A stretch of 64,000 nucleotides of DNA from Croceimicrobium sp965656185 (lineage in GTDB: Bacteria; Bacteroidota; Bacteroidia; Flavobacteriales; Schleiferiaceae), in assembly GCA_965656185.1 (NCBI GenBank), contig CBFHJH010000002.1:310001-374000 (forward strand), in the 5' to 3' direction. A model generated the notes under the pieces. It saw nothing but the letters and a program-made list of their open reading frames with translations, ran no database searches and was not told where the DNA came from. Positions within the stretch are counted from its first letter, which is position 1; the number at the start of each line of letters is the position of its first letter. This document shows positions 45,309 through 54,880 of the stretch, piece by piece. Position numbers and translations under genes: made by a program.

Positions 45309-48260
45309 ATGAAAAGTATTTGGATCAAGCTTTGTTTATTCTTAGTGTCTGGAGCCCTTTTTGGTCAGAACTCGGTGATCTACCAAGCCGATTCTGCTTG
45401 GGTAGCTCAGAAGATGTCAAGCATGACGATGGATGAGAAATTGGGGCAATTATTTATGGTGGCTGCCTATTCCAATAAGGGCGAGGCGCATCAGAATGAG
45501 ATCCTAAAATTGATCCAAGAGGAGCATATCGGCTCCCTGATCTTTTTTCAGGGGACCCCCGAAAAACAAGCTCGACTTACCAATCTTTACCAATCGCGTT
45601 CTAAGACGCCTTTAATGATCGCCATGGATGCCGAATGGGGCTTGGCCATGCGATTGGACGAAAGCTTCAAATTTCCCTGGCCTATCACGGTTGGTGCCAT
45701 TCAAGACAGTACTTGGGCTTATGAATACGGTAAGGCCATGGCCCAACATTGCCGGGCATTAGGCGTACATATAAATTTTGCCCCGGTGGTGGATATCAAT
45801 ACTAATCCGCAAAACCCGATAATTGGGGCTCGTTCCTTTGGCGAGGACCCCGCCAAGGTGACTGCAATGGCCCGTGCTTTCATGCAAGGCCTACAGTCGG
45901 AACATATTTTGGCCTGTGCCAAGCATTTTCCGGGCCACGGCGATACCGACAGCGATTCGCATAAAACCCTTCCTACGGTGAGTCATGATCGGGATCGACT
46001 CGAATCGGTAGAGCTTTATCCCTACCGGGCCTTGAGTAAAAGCGGTTTGGGTGGCGTAATGGTGGCTCACTTAAATGTACCGGCCTTAGACGCTAGTGGT
46101 AAACCCAGCTCCCTCAGTAAGCCAACCATAGCCTTGCTCGAGGAGGAACTGGGTTTTGATGGTTTGAAATTTACTGATGCCCTTAATATGCAAGGGGTAG
46201 CCAAAGATTATGCCCCGGCTATGGTAGATTTGGAGGCCATTAAGGCCGGCAATGATGTTATGGTCTTTTCGCAAAATGTAAAATTGGCCAAAGCCAAGAT
46301 CAAGGAGGCTTTATTAGAAGGGGAGCTGGATACGGCCCAAATTGAGCGCAGCGTAGCAAAGATCCTCAGTGCGAAGCATTGGATGGGATTATCCGAAAAG
46401 AAATATATAGAGCCCAGCACCTTGGCCAGCCAATTGATGCGAGAGGAAGACCGCGTATTGAACCGGGATCTATTCAAGCAGGCCACTACTTTATTGATCA
46501 ACCACAATAAGACCTTACCTATTAAAAAATTAGCGGGTAGCAAGGTGGCTTGCGTTACGGCCGGAACGGAAGTAGGGAGTCAGTTTGCCGCTACTTTGAA
46601 GAAATACACTCAGGTAGATCATTTTGCCTACAGCACGAGCCGGGAGGAACAGATCATTGCTTCCCTGGCCGATTACGATTATGTGATCTTAGGAATTTAT
46701 ACCTCCAACCAGAATCCTTGGAAGTCCTATAAGGTCGACCGCAGTATTAAGCGTTTCAGCAAAAGGGTAGCCCTACAAAATAAGCTGGTCATGACCCTTT
46801 TTGCCAATCCTTATTCTTTACTTGATTTTCCGGAAGCTCGTCAAGCTGAAGCCCTTATGGTGGCTTACCAAAATCATCCTGACGCCGAAAGTGTGGCGGC
46901 CCAGATCATCTTTGGGGCATTGGGGGCAGAAGGGCGCTTGCCGGTTAGCGCCGGAGACCCCTTTGAAGTAGGCTTCGGTCTTAATACTCAAGCGATCGGT
47001 CGTTTGGGATATCATTATCCAGGAGCGGTGGGTTTAGACCCCAAAGTATTGGAAGGCATCGATCGTCTGGTAGATGAAGCCATAAGTAATAAAGCTACCC
47101 CGGGTGCGCAAGTTTTGGTGGCACGCAAAGGCCAGGTGGTCTACCACAAAGATTTCGGTCATACCGATTACAGCAAGCGTGAAGCAGTGGGCTCCCATCA
47201 TATTTATGACCTGGCCAGTATTACTAAGATCGCGGTGAGTGTACCTCTTTTGATGAAGCTGGTGGAAGAGGGAAAAATCAATCTTGATAAGACCTTGGGT
47301 CATTATCTACCTGAAGTGCGTGGCAGCAATAAAGAAGATCTGGTCTTGCGCGAGATCTTGGCTCATCAAGCGCGCTTAAAGCCTTGGATTCCCTTTTATT
47401 TGGAAACCTTGGATAAGGGTGCCTATAAAGAAGGATTTTACAATAAGCACCGCGACTTCAACTATCCCAATGTGGTGAGCGAAGGTCTCTACAGTCAGCG
47501 CTACATGAAAGACACCATTTTCAAACGGATCTTAGAATCGGATTTGCGACCCCGTAAGGAATATAAATACAGCGATATTGGCTATTACCTTTTTATGGAA
47601 CTGATCGAGAAAATGGAGGGGAAATCCATCGATGTCTTGATCCACGAATACCTCTATAAGCCAATGGGGGCCAATACCATGGTTTATCATCCAATGGAAG
47701 TCTTTCCGATCGATGCCATTGTGCCTACCGAAGACGATAAAGTCTTTCGTCGCAGTTTATTACAAGGTTATGTGCACGACCAGGGGGCCGCATTACTGGG
47801 AGGTGTTGCTGGCCACGCCGGCCTTTTCGGATCGGCCAACGATCTGGCCAAGCTCATGCAGATGTATATGCAAAAAGGGGAGTATGCCGGAATCCGCTAT
47901 TTTGACTCGGTTACTGTCAATGAGTTCATAAGATGTCAGTATTGTCAGCAAGAAAATCGTCGTGGTATCGGTTTTGATAAACCTCAATTAGAAGGTCCTG
48001 GTCCCACATGCGGCTGTGTATCCGATAAAAGTTTTGGTCACAGTGGTTTTACCGGAACTTTGGCTTGGGCCGATCCCGAAGAAGAGATCGTATATATCTT
48101 TCTCTCCAATCGGGTGCACCCCGACGCGAACAACCGTAAACTTTTAAGCTTATCTACAAGAACCAAAATTCAAGAAGTAATCTATGACGCGATCATTACA
48201 GACTCTCCTGAGCTTGGGCTTCTGGGCTATGATGCTTCCAGCGCAAGCCCAAGAAACTAA
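45309..48260 (+). CDS. GH3 beta-N-acetylhexosaminidase fused to a serine hydrolase
   Basis: A 983-residue exported protein (signal peptide MKSIWIKLCLFLVSGALFGQ; ATG 45309 preferred over TTG 45300). The N-terminal two thirds is a family 3 glycosidase of the NagZ kind with KHFPGHGDTDSDSHKTLP and the nucleophile region FTDALNMQGV, plus the GH3 C-terminal domain. The last third is a class C beta-lactamase/penicillin-binding-like domain with SITK (SxxK), YSD in the YxN position and HSGFTGT. Such fusions are common in Bacteroidota and probably act on cell-wall muropeptides during recycling, cutting GlcNAc from anhydro-muropeptides and possibly acting on the peptide. The downstream MORN-like gene overlaps it by 77 bp. 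Confidence 0.88.
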   Translation: MKSIWIKLCLFLVSGALFGQNSVIYQADSAWVAQKMSSMTMDEKLGQLFMVAAYSNKGEAHQNEILKLIQEEHIGSLIFFQGTPEKQARLTNLYQSRSKTPLMIAMDAEWGLAMRLDESFKFPWPITVGAIQDSTWAYEYGKAMAQHCRALGVHINFAPVVDINTNPQNPIIGARSFGEDPAKVTAMARAFMQGLQSEHILACAKHFPGHGDTDSDSHKTLPTVSHDRDRLESVELYPYRALSKSGLGGVMVAHLNVPALDASGKPSSLSKPTIALLEEELGFDGLKFTDALNMQGVAKDYAPAMVDLEAIKAGNDVMVFSQNVKLAKAKIKEALLEGELDTAQIERSVAKILSAKHWMGLSEKKYIEPSTLASQLMREEDRVLNRDLFKQATTLLINHNKTLPIKKLAGSKVACVTAGTEVGSQFAATLKKYTQVDHFAYSTSREEQIIASLADYDYVILGIYTSNQNPWKSYKVDRSIKRFSKRVALQNKLVMTLFANPYSLLDFPEARQAEALMVAYQNHPDAESVAAQIIFGALGAEGRLPVSAGDPFEVGFGLNTQAIGRLGYHYPGAVGLDPKVLEGIDRLVDEAISNKATPGAQVLVARKGQVVYHKDFGHTDYSKREAVGSHHIYDLASITKIAVSVPLLMKLVEEGKINLDKTLGHYLPEVRGSNKEDLVLREILAHQARLKPWIPFYLETLDKGAYKEGFYNKHRDFNYPNVVSEGLYSQRYMKDTIFKRILESDLRPRKEYKYSDIGYYLFMELIEKMEGKSIDVLIHEYLYKPMGANTMVYHPMEVFPIDAIVPTEDDKVFRRSLLQGYVHDQGAALLGGVAGHAGLFGSANDLAKLMQMYMQKGEYAGIRYFDSVTVNEFIRCQYCQQENRRGIGFDKPQLEGPGPTCGCVSDKSFGHSGFTGTLAWADPEEEIVYIFLSNRVHPDANNRKLLSLSTRTKIQEVIYDAIITDSPELGLLGYDASSASPRN

Positions 48261-48864
48261 AGAGCAAGAAAATTTCCAAGACACCACCATTGTTAAGTAT
48301 TGGCCCAACGGGGTACCCAAGAGTATTAGTGAGTATAATGCTGCGGGGCAATTGGATGGGGTTCACTTCAAATACCGTCAGGTAGGGAGTATTACCAAAA
48401 TGGAATATTACCGCGACGGAGTTTTGCACGGTAAGTTCATTAAAGTGAGTAATCGCGGTAAGATCCGGGAAGAAGGCGAGTACAAAATGGGTAAGCTGGA
48501 AGGCAGTCACACCAAGTATTACGACAATGGGAAGAAGCAAGAAATGGCTACCTACCGCGATGGCTTAAAGGAAGGGAAAGCAATTTGGTACTATACCAAT
48601 GGTAATATGAGTACCCTCCTTACTTATGAGGCCAATAATTTGGAGGGTGAGGCCAAGTCTTTCCATAAGAATGGTGCCGTTAAATCGATTTACGCCTACG
48701 AAGACAATCAGCGTGAGGGCGTATATCGGGAGTTTCACGAAAATGGGAAGATCGCTCTGGAAGGCGAGTATAAAAAAGACCAAAAGGACGGTACTTGGAC
48801 CTATTACGACGAGGCCGGACAAGAGAGCAAAGTAGAAAAGTACCGTAAAGGAGAATTACGCTAA
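48184..48864 (+). CDS. YwqK-like MORN-variant repeat protein, secreted
   Basis: A 226-residue protein with a signal peptide (MTRSLQTLLSLGFWAMMLPAQAQ) and about six copies of a 22-24-residue repeat of the MORN_2 kind, such as YWPNGVPKSISEYNAAGQLDG, YYDNGKKQEMATYRDGLKEG and FHENGKIALEGEYKKDQKDG. Databases often label these YwqK-family antitoxin components, but no toxin partner is visible here and the export signal argues against that role; it is more likely a structural protein of the envelope. The first 77 bp overlap the upstream gene. Confidence 0.82.
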   Translation: MTRSLQTLLSLGFWAMMLPAQAQETKEQENFQDTTIVKYWPNGVPKSISEYNAAGQLDGVHFKYRQVGSITKMEYYRDGVLHGKFIKVSNRGKIREEGEYKMGKLEGSHTKYYDNGKKQEMATYRDGLKEGKAIWYYTNGNMSTLLTYEANNLEGEAKSFHKNGAVKSIYAYEDNQREGVYREFHENGKIALEGEYKKDQKDGTWTYYDEAGQESKVEKYRKGELR

Positions 48865-48865
48865 A

Positions 48866-49993
48866 GTGAATATTGGAATAGTTGGATATCCCACCTACGG
48901 GGGGAGTGGAGTGGTAGCTACCGAATTAGGGATGTATCTGGCCAAGGCCGGACACAAGATTCATTTCATCTCTTATTCGCAGCCGGTGCGCCTCGATATT
49001 TTGGAACCAAATATCTATTACCATGAGGTAAATGTGCACGATTACCCCCTCTTCGAATATCAGCCTTATGAGCTGGCCCTAAGTTCGAAAATGGTAAATA
49101 TCGCCCTTAAGTATAAGCTGGACGTATTGCACGTGCATTATGCTATACCACACGCTTATGCGGCTTATATGGCACGAAAGATCTTGGCCGACAAAGGTTT
49201 TAACCTGCCGGTGGTAACCACTTTGCATGGTACCGACATAACTTTGGTAGGTCGCAACCCCAGTTATCGCGAAGCGGTAAACTTTAGCATTAACCACTCT
49301 AATGTAGTTACCACGGTTAGTGAAAGCCTTAAAAAGGACACTTTGGCCTTTTTCGATATCAATAATGAGATCGATGTGATTCCCAATTTCGTTGATCTGA
49401 AATTATTTGATAAACTCGACCCTTGTAGGCAATCTTTTAGCAAATCGGGGGAAAAGGTGATCACCCATGTTTCCAATTTCCGCAAGGTGAAGCGCATCAA
49501 TGACGTAGTGGATGTTTTTTCTTTGGTGAACCAAAAGATTCCTTCGGTATTATTGATGTTAGGTGATGGGCCGGAGAAAGAGAAAGCGCGCCAACAGGCC
49601 CAAGACCTCGGGGTTGCCGATAAGGTAAAGTTCTTGGGGAAAACCTCTGAGGTAGAGCGGATTCTCTGTATTTCCGATCTCTTTATTCTTCCTTCCGAAA
49701 CCGAAAGCTTCGGTCTAGCTGCTTTGGAAGCTATGGCTGCCAAGGTTCCGGTCATCTCTTCCAATACCGGTGGTTTAGAAGAGGTAAACCTAGATGGTAC
49801 CACGGGATATACCGCTAAAGTAGGCGATATTGCCACCATGACCACTGGAGCCCTAGACATTTTGAGCGACCCGGTACGACACCAGAAATTCAGAGAAGCG
49901 GCCTACGCCCAAGCTCAGCGTTTCGGTATCGACCAAATCGTACCCCGTTATTTAGCTATTTACGAGAAAGCGATCGCGAAAACGCATGCCTGA
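48866..49993 (+). CDS. bshA: N-acetyl-alpha-D-glucosaminyl L-malate synthase
   Basis: A 375-residue GT-B glycosyltransferase (GT4) that joins UDP-GlcNAc to L-malate in the first step of bacillithiol synthesis. Identification rests on the BshA-type opening MNIGIVGYPTYGGSGVVATELG, the VVTTLHGTDITLVG loop and the donor site PSETESFGLAALEAMAAKVPVI. The start is GTG, directly after the upstream stop (TAAAGTG). No bshB or bshC was seen in the window. It overlaps the next gene by 8 bp. Confidence 0.93.
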   Translation: MNIGIVGYPTYGGSGVVATELGMYLAKAGHKIHFISYSQPVRLDILEPNIYYHEVNVHDYPLFEYQPYELALSSKMVNIALKYKLDVLHVHYAIPHAYAAYMARKILADKGFNLPVVTTLHGTDITLVGRNPSYREAVNFSINHSNVVTTVSESLKKDTLAFFDINNEIDVIPNFVDLKLFDKLDPCRQSFSKSGEKVITHVSNFRKVKRINDVVDVFSLVNQKIPSVLLMLGDGPEKEKARQQAQDLGVADKVKFLGKTSEVERILCISDLFILPSETESFGLAALEAMAAKVPVISSNTGGLEEVNLDGTTGYTAKVGDIATMTTGALDILSDPVRHQKFREAAYAQAQRFGIDQIVPRYLAIYEKAIAKTHA

Positions 49994-50507
49994 TCTTATT
50001 TTTCAGAGGGTAGACCGCATTGCCTATTGGGAGAAATATCCCATTTATATCAATCGCAAAATGGCGGCGCGCATTCCTTTCGGGGAGGAAGTCACCTTAA
50101 AGCTAGCGCCTGGTCGTTATCATATTTCGATTGGGGGTCTCAGGGCGATGGATGATCAGCTGTGGCTGGATCTGGCCGACCGACGTAAGGTGATTCAAGT
50201 CGATGCGGAATGGCGCCCCTTTGCCCAAAGGAAATGGCCTAAAAACTACCAATTGCAGCTCAAAGAAATAATGCCTATCCGCATGGCTAAGCCGGTGGAG
50301 CAGGAACAGTTACGTTTCTTATACCGACAGTCTTTGGCCCGGGTATTGGCCTTTGTGGCGGTGCTACTGCTTGCCGCTGCTTTCCTCTTTTACCTGGCCG
50401 AAAGTGAAGAAGATCCGCTGTTCTTCTGGCTGGCTTTGGTACCCATCATTTTGAGTCCATGGGTATACCACGGCTTTTTACTGGCTCATCTTAAGAATAA
50501 GATTTAG
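49986..50507 (+). CDS. Two-TM membrane protein, unknown function
   Basis: A 173-residue protein. The N-terminal half is a small beta-rich cytoplasmic or periplasmic domain (IYINRKMAARIPFGEEVTLKLAPGRYHISIGG), of the PEGA-like type that ends in a repeated strand pattern; the C-terminal half has two membrane segments (VLAFVAVLLLAAAFLFYLA and LFFWLALVPIILSPWVYHGF). No family was recognised. It overlaps bshA by 8 bp and so is likely co-transcribed. It is convergent with the SUI1-type gene (4-bp overlap). Confidence 0.6.
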   Translation: MPDLIFQRVDRIAYWEKYPIYINRKMAARIPFGEEVTLKLAPGRYHISIGGLRAMDDQLWLDLADRRKVIQVDAEWRPFAQRKWPKNYQLQLKEIMPIRMAKPVEQEQLRFLYRQSLARVLAFVAVLLLAAAFLFYLAESEEDPLFFWLALVPIILSPWVYHGFLLAHLKNKI

Positions 50508-50860
50508 CCGCCTACTCGCTTAGTTTTATACCCTTGTTTTTTGAGATAGGCCTGCACCTTTTCGCGCACTGGGCCTTGGATTATGATCTCGCCATCTTTA
50601 GCCGAGCCACCGGTAGCACAATGACTTTTAATCGCTTTTCCTAAGGCCTTTAATTCCTCATCCGAACCTTCGAAACCGCGCACGATCACCGCAGTTTTTC
50701 CGCCGCGACCCTTTTTCTCGAAATGCAGTTCGAGCATTTGCTCGGAGGGGGCTAAAGTTTCACCTTCTTCCTCATCATCAAATCCTTGGAAGCCTTGGTT
50801 TCCGGTAGAGAAAACCATCGAACCTAGATCCTCCAAGCTATTGCCTTTTTTCTTTGCCAT
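50504..50860 (-). CDS. SUI1/YciH-type translation initiation factor homologue
   Basis: A 118-residue cytoplasmic protein with the eIF1/SUI1 fold: LHFEKKGRGGKTAVIVRGFEG, then LKALGKAIKSHCATGGSAKDGEIIIQGP and a basic end. Bacterial YciH can discriminate against non-canonical initiation in vitro, but its in vivo role is unsettled. It follows the 2OG-Fe(II) oxygenase gene with one shared base (TAATG), so the two are probably translated together. Confidence 0.92.
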   Translation of the reverse strand: MAKKKGNSLEDLGSMVFSTGNQGFQGFDDEEEGETLAPSEQMLELHFEKKGRGGKTAVIVRGFEGSDEELKALGKAIKSHCATGGSAKDGEIIIQGPVREKVQAYLKKQGYKTKRVGG

Positions 50861-51813
50861 TATTTAAGTCCTATTTCGCGTAAGCGTTCTTCTAGATAAG
50901 CTCCTGCGCTTATATCTTCATATTGCTTTGGGTGTTGCTCATCGATACAAGTGGCTAAGCAATCGAGGGGCATTTCCGAGCGGGGGTGTAGGAAGAAAGG
51001 AATACTAAAACGGCTTTCATGCCATTTCTCCTTCGGTGGATTTACCACCCGGTGGGTAGTAGAGCGCAATTTATTATTACTGTGGCGCTGCAACATATCG
51101 CCCACGTTTACAATGATCTGTCCCGGAAGGGCAGTAACCGGAACCCATTCCCCCGCCTTATTAAGCACCTCTAGGCCCTCGGCCGAAGCCCCCATTAACA
51201 AGGTGATGAGGTTAATATCTTCATGCTCGGCCGCTCGCACCGCGTCCTTGGGTTCTTCGGTAATAGGTGGGTAATGGATGGGCCTTAAAATGCTGTTGCC
51301 ATTGTGAATGTGAGGGTCGAAATAATTTTCATCCAAGTCTAGGTAGATCGCCAGGGCGCGGAGCATATCTCTACCGGTGGCCTCTAAAGTTTGGTAGGCC
51401 TCTTTGCCAATGCTCGTAAAGCGTGGAAGTTCGTCTACCGCTACATTGGCGGGATATTCGGAGGCAATGGGATCTTCATCTTCAACATACTGGCCAAAGT
51501 GCCAAAACTCCTTGAGGTCTCCGGTATTACGCCCTTTGGCATGCTCTTTCCCAAAGCCGGTATAGCCACGTTGGCCGGCAATACCTTCGATCTCGTACTT
51601 TTCCTTCACGGCGGTGTCCATGGCAAAAAAGGCCTGTACTTCGCGGTATAGACCCTCCACTAATTCATCGCTAAGCCGATGGTTTTTAAGCGCTACAAAG
51701 CCAATATCTTCGTAGGCTTTGCCCAAACTACTAACAAATTGTGCTTTTCGGCTGAGATCGCCGCTGAGAAAATCAGCCAGATCTACCGATGGAATTCCAA
51801 TGCTCTGAGCCAT
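50860..51813 (-). CDS. 2OG-Fe(II) oxygenase, isopenicillin N synthase family
   Basis: A 317-residue soluble enzyme. The N-terminal DIOX_N region (DLADFLSGD...FVALKNHRLSD) precedes the double-stranded beta-helix core with the iron-binding HxD (EHEDINLITLLM), the distal His (STTHRVVNPP) and the 2-oxoglutarate-binding RxS (SRFSIPF). The family includes antibiotic, alkaloid and ethylene-forming enzymes; Bacteroidota members lack an assigned substrate. It lies directly upstream of the SUI1-type gene. There is no biosynthetic cluster around it, which argues for a housekeeping role. Confidence 0.88.
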   Translation of the reverse strand: MAQSIGIPSVDLADFLSGDLSRKAQFVSSLGKAYEDIGFVALKNHRLSDELVEGLYREVQAFFAMDTAVKEKYEIEGIAGQRGYTGFGKEHAKGRNTGDLKEFWHFGQYVEDEDPIASEYPANVAVDELPRFTSIGKEAYQTLEATGRDMLRALAIYLDLDENYFDPHIHNGNSILRPIHYPPITEEPKDAVRAAEHEDINLITLLMGASAEGLEVLNKAGEWVPVTALPGQIIVNVGDMLQRHSNNKLRSTTHRVVNPPKEKWHESRFSIPFFLHPRSEMPLDCLATCIDEQHPKQYEDISAGAYLEERLREIGLK

Positions 51814-51912
51814 GTTAAAATGCTTTTTGCGAAGATATCCAAAAACTGGCGCTTTGCCATACAGCTCCGATAAATAAAGGACTTTCGCTCTTTGCTCATT
51901 CGGAGAAAAAGG

Positions 51913-51920
51913 TATTTTTG
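51913..51920 (+). promoter_or_regulatory. Promoter -7 box of the E1 gene (TATTTTTG)
   Basis: Exact TAnnTTTG match, preceded by TTTG at 51891-51894 with an 18-bp spacer as a -33 element. The ATG at 51939 lies 19 bp downstream. Confidence 0.65.
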
Positions 51921-51938
51921 GAAGCTCAACTAAGGTCC

Positions 51939-53912
51939 ATGAAATTTAATCGCAAAGGACTCAGCGATGCTGAGCTCAAGGATTTTTATAAAGCAATTCT
52001 CAAACCACGCCTGATCGAAGAGAAAATGCTCATTGCCCTGCGTCAGGGTCGCATTTCAAAATGGTTTTCGGGCTACGGCCAGGAAGCGATCTCGGTAGGG
52101 GCAGCCCTTGCCATGGAGCAGGAGGAGTTTATGCTCCCCATGCACCGTAACCTGGGTATTTTCACCACGCGAGAAGTTCCGCTCGATCGTCTTTTTTCAC
52201 AGTTTCAAGGTAAGGCCAATGGCTTTACCAAAGGGCGCGATAGATCCTTTCACTTCGGCAGCATCGAGCATCATTTGGTAGGGATGATCTCGCATTTGGG
52301 CCCCCAAATGGGCATTGCCGACGGTATTGCCTTGGCGCATAAATTGAAAGAAGAGCAAAAGGTATGCTTGGTAATTACGGGCGATGGTGGCGCTAGTGAA
52401 GGTGACTTTCATGAAGCCCTCAACGTGGCGGCGGTATGGAAGCTGCCGGTGATCTTTTTGGTAGAAAATAATCAATGGGGTCTTTCTACCCCTAGCAATG
52501 AGCAATTTGCCTTTAAGAGCTTTGTATACAAAGCGATCGGCTACGGCGTTAAAGGCAAGAGTATCGATGGGAATAACCTGTTGGAGGTTTATCAGACCAT
52601 TCGGGAGATTCGCGAGGAAATTCAAAAGGAATCGGTGCCCTTTATTCTTGAGTGCAAGACCTTCAGGATGCGCGGCCACGAAGAAGCTTCGGGCACTAAG
52701 TACTATCCTGAAGGTTTACAAGAGCAGTGGGCCGAGAAAGATCCGGTAGAGAATTTCCGGGCCTTTTTATTTGATGAAGGTATTCTCTCCCCAGAAGAAA
52801 ATGAGTCGCTTAGCCAATCCATCAAAGAAGAGATCAATACCTCTTTTGAAGCGGCTTTTAAGGAGGATGACATCGTATTTGACCGCGAGCAGGAATTGGC
52901 CGACCGCTTTGCCGAGCATCAATTCGAATGGAAAGAAGCGAGCGGAGAACGTAAAGAGATTCGCTTAGTAGACGCCATTCATCAAGCGCTAGACCAAGCT
53001 ATGGAAGTCCACCCTAACCTGGTTTTAATGGGACAGGATATTGCCAAGTACGGCGGGGTCTTTAAGATCACCGAAGGTTTGGCCGATAAATATGGCTATC
53101 ACCGCGTGCGCAATACTCCCCTCTGTGAATCGGCTATCGTGGGCAGCGCTTTGGGCCTAAGCATTCAAGGATTTAAAGCGGTGGTAGAAATGCAGTTTGC
53201 TGATTTCGTGACCGAAGGCTTTAATCAGATCGTTAATAATTTAGCAAAGATCCATTACCGTTGGGGTCAGGCTGCCGACGTTGTAGTGCGGATGCCTACG
53301 GGAGCCGGGGTAGGGGCCGGACCTTTTCACAGTCAGAGTAATGAGGCTTGGTTTACCCATGTTCCCGGTCTTAAGGTCCTATATCCTGCCTTTCCCGCCG
53401 ATGCCAAAGGCCTTTTAATTTCGGCTATTGAAGAGCCTAACCCGGTGTTATTCTTTGAGCATAAGGCCCTCTACCGCTCCGTAAATGGCGAAGTAGCCGA
53501 AGCTTATTATAATTTACCCATGGGTGAAGCAGCCTTGCCGCGAAGCGGAGAAAGGGCTAGTATTATTACCTACGGTGCCGGAGTACACTGGGCCCTAGAA
53601 GAGGCGGAGCGCCAGTCCTGGGATGTGGATATTATCGATCTCCGTTCCTTAATGCCATTGGATGAGGCGGCCATTCTGAGCTCAGTAAAGAAGACCGGCA
53701 GGGCTTTGGTACTTACTGAAGATACCGCATTCGGCAGTATTGCTAATGATATTGCGGCCCTCATTACCGAAGAAGCATTTCAACATTTGGATGCCCCAGT
53801 GCGTCGAGTTTGTAGTTTAGATATGCCCGTGCCTTTTGCTAAGAACTTGGAGGCAGGATTCTTAGCCAAGGCTCGCCTGGTAGAAACCATGGAAGTTTTA
53901 TTGTCTTATTAA
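51939..53912 (+). CDS. Fused alpha/beta E1 component of a 2-oxoacid dehydrogenase
   Basis: A 657-residue thiamine-diphosphate enzyme joining the alpha and beta subunits in one chain, as is common in Bacteroidota. The alpha half carries the ThDP motif GDGGASEGDFHEALN ... NNQWGLSTP and the beta half begins near residue 345 with VDAIHQALDQAMEVHP and continues with GQDIAKYGGVF and PTGAGVGAGPFHSQSNEAWF. It decarboxylates a 2-oxoacid and acylates the lipoyl arm of E2, most likely for branched-chain oxoacids (valine, leucine, isoleucine breakdown), although pyruvate is possible. The E2 and E3 genes are elsewhere. ATG 51939 fits the promoter box; a TTG at 51918 would fall inside it. Confidence 0.93.
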   Translation: MKFNRKGLSDAELKDFYKAILKPRLIEEKMLIALRQGRISKWFSGYGQEAISVGAALAMEQEEFMLPMHRNLGIFTTREVPLDRLFSQFQGKANGFTKGRDRSFHFGSIEHHLVGMISHLGPQMGIADGIALAHKLKEEQKVCLVITGDGGASEGDFHEALNVAAVWKLPVIFLVENNQWGLSTPSNEQFAFKSFVYKAIGYGVKGKSIDGNNLLEVYQTIREIREEIQKESVPFILECKTFRMRGHEEASGTKYYPEGLQEQWAEKDPVENFRAFLFDEGILSPEENESLSQSIKEEINTSFEAAFKEDDIVFDREQELADRFAEHQFEWKEASGERKEIRLVDAIHQALDQAMEVHPNLVLMGQDIAKYGGVFKITEGLADKYGYHRVRNTPLCESAIVGSALGLSIQGFKAVVEMQFADFVTEGFNQIVNNLAKIHYRWGQAADVVVRMPTGAGVGAGPFHSQSNEAWFTHVPGLKVLYPAFPADAKGLLISAIEEPNPVLFFEHKALYRSVNGEVAEAYYNLPMGEAALPRSGERASIITYGAGVHWALEEAERQSWDVDIIDLRSLMPLDEAAILSSVKKTGRALVLTEDTAFGSIANDIAALITEEAFQHLDAPVRRVCSLDMPVPFAKNLEAGFLAKARLVETMEVLLSY

Positions 53913-53951
53913 AATTGTGTAGCAGTACAATTCAGTTTGGCTGAGTCGAAG

Positions 53952-54851
53952 TTATTGGCTGGCCCGCGGATGGTATTTCATAATGGTGTCGCGCAGTTGT
54001 TCCTGACTAAGATGGGTGTAGATCTCGGTAGTAGTAATGCTCTCATGGCCCAACATCTCTTGCACCGCCCGCAGATCGGCCCCGTGTTTTACCAAATGGG
54101 TAGCGAAGCTATGCCGGAAGGTGTGAGGCGAGATATTCTTTCGCACCCCAGCCATGGCAGCCGCTTCTTTTACGATATTGAAAACCATGGCCCTACTCAA
54201 GGCCTTGCCGCGTCGGTTTAGAAAGAGAATGTCCTCTTGGCCTTTTTGGATATCCAGGTGATTGCGGATTTCGTAGCGATATAAATTGATGCGTTTTTGG
54301 GCAATAGAATTGATTGGCACTAAGCGCTCTTTATTTCCTTTCCCCACTACCCGGATGAGCTCTTCCTTAAAAAAGAGGTCAGAAATGCGTAAGCCTACCA
54401 ATTCCGATACTCGTAAGCCTGTGGCATACATGGTTTCTAGAAGAGCGATATTGCGCATTCCTTCAGGTTTGGAAAGGTCTATGCTGTCCAGCATGGCCAT
54501 AACTTCACTCTCTTCCAAGTACTCCGGAAGCTTTTGTTGCAATTTGGGACCTTCTAGTAATTCGGCCGGGTTCTCTTCGCGATAATCTTCGAGGATCAGA
54601 TAACGGTAAAAGCTACGTAGGCTAGAAATGCAGCGGGCCTGACTGCGCGCACTGAGCCCTTGTTTGCTTAAGGCCCTTAAACAAAGTTCTAGGTCATTTA
54701 GACTAATTTGTAAAGGCCCCTGTCCCTTATCTTCGAAATGATCGACTACTTTATTTAGGTCGCGCTGATAGGCCTTGATCGAATTTTCGGCCAAGCCTTT
54801 TTCCAAGCGGAGGTAATTTTGAAATTCTTTAAGGGCGCTCTTCCACTGCAT
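53952..54851 (-). CDS. xerD: Tyrosine recombinase XerD
   Basis: A 299-residue site-specific recombinase with the SAM-like N-terminal domain (residues 1-90) and the catalytic C-terminal domain. The R-K-H-R-H-Y residues are in ATGLRVSELVGL, VVGKGNKERLVP, SPHTFRHSFATHLV, GHESITTTEIYTH. With its partner it resolves chromosome dimers at dif during division. It is the housekeeping type by length and motif, and there is no sign of an integrated element around it. It is divergent from aroQ by 29 bp. Confidence 0.93.
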   Translation of the reverse strand: MQWKSALKEFQNYLRLEKGLAENSIKAYQRDLNKVVDHFEDKGQGPLQISLNDLELCLRALSKQGLSARSQARCISSLRSFYRYLILEDYREENPAELLEGPKLQQKLPEYLEESEVMAMLDSIDLSKPEGMRNIALLETMYATGLRVSELVGLRISDLFFKEELIRVVGKGNKERLVPINSIAQKRINLYRYEIRNHLDIQKGQEDILFLNRRGKALSRAMVFNIVKEAAAMAGVRKNISPHTFRHSFATHLVKHGADLRAVQEMLGHESITTTEIYTHLSQEQLRDTIMKYHPRASQ

Positions 54852-54880
54852 TTTAATAATTTGCCACTTAATTAGAGGGC

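Noticed and set aside
48184..48864. Antitoxin of a toxin-antitoxin pair
   Set aside because: The YwqK label is common for MORN_2 repeats, but the product is exported and there is no toxin gene nearby.
49264..49860. 198-residue antisense frame over bshA
   Set aside because: It is a shadow of bshA codon use; bshA is unmistakable and no start signals exist for the antisense frame.
52197..52679. 160-residue antisense frame over the E1 gene
   Set aside because: A shadow frame of a strongly conserved gene.
53952..54851. Integrase of a mobile element
   Set aside because: Length, motifs and lack of flanking repeats or cargo fit housekeeping XerD.
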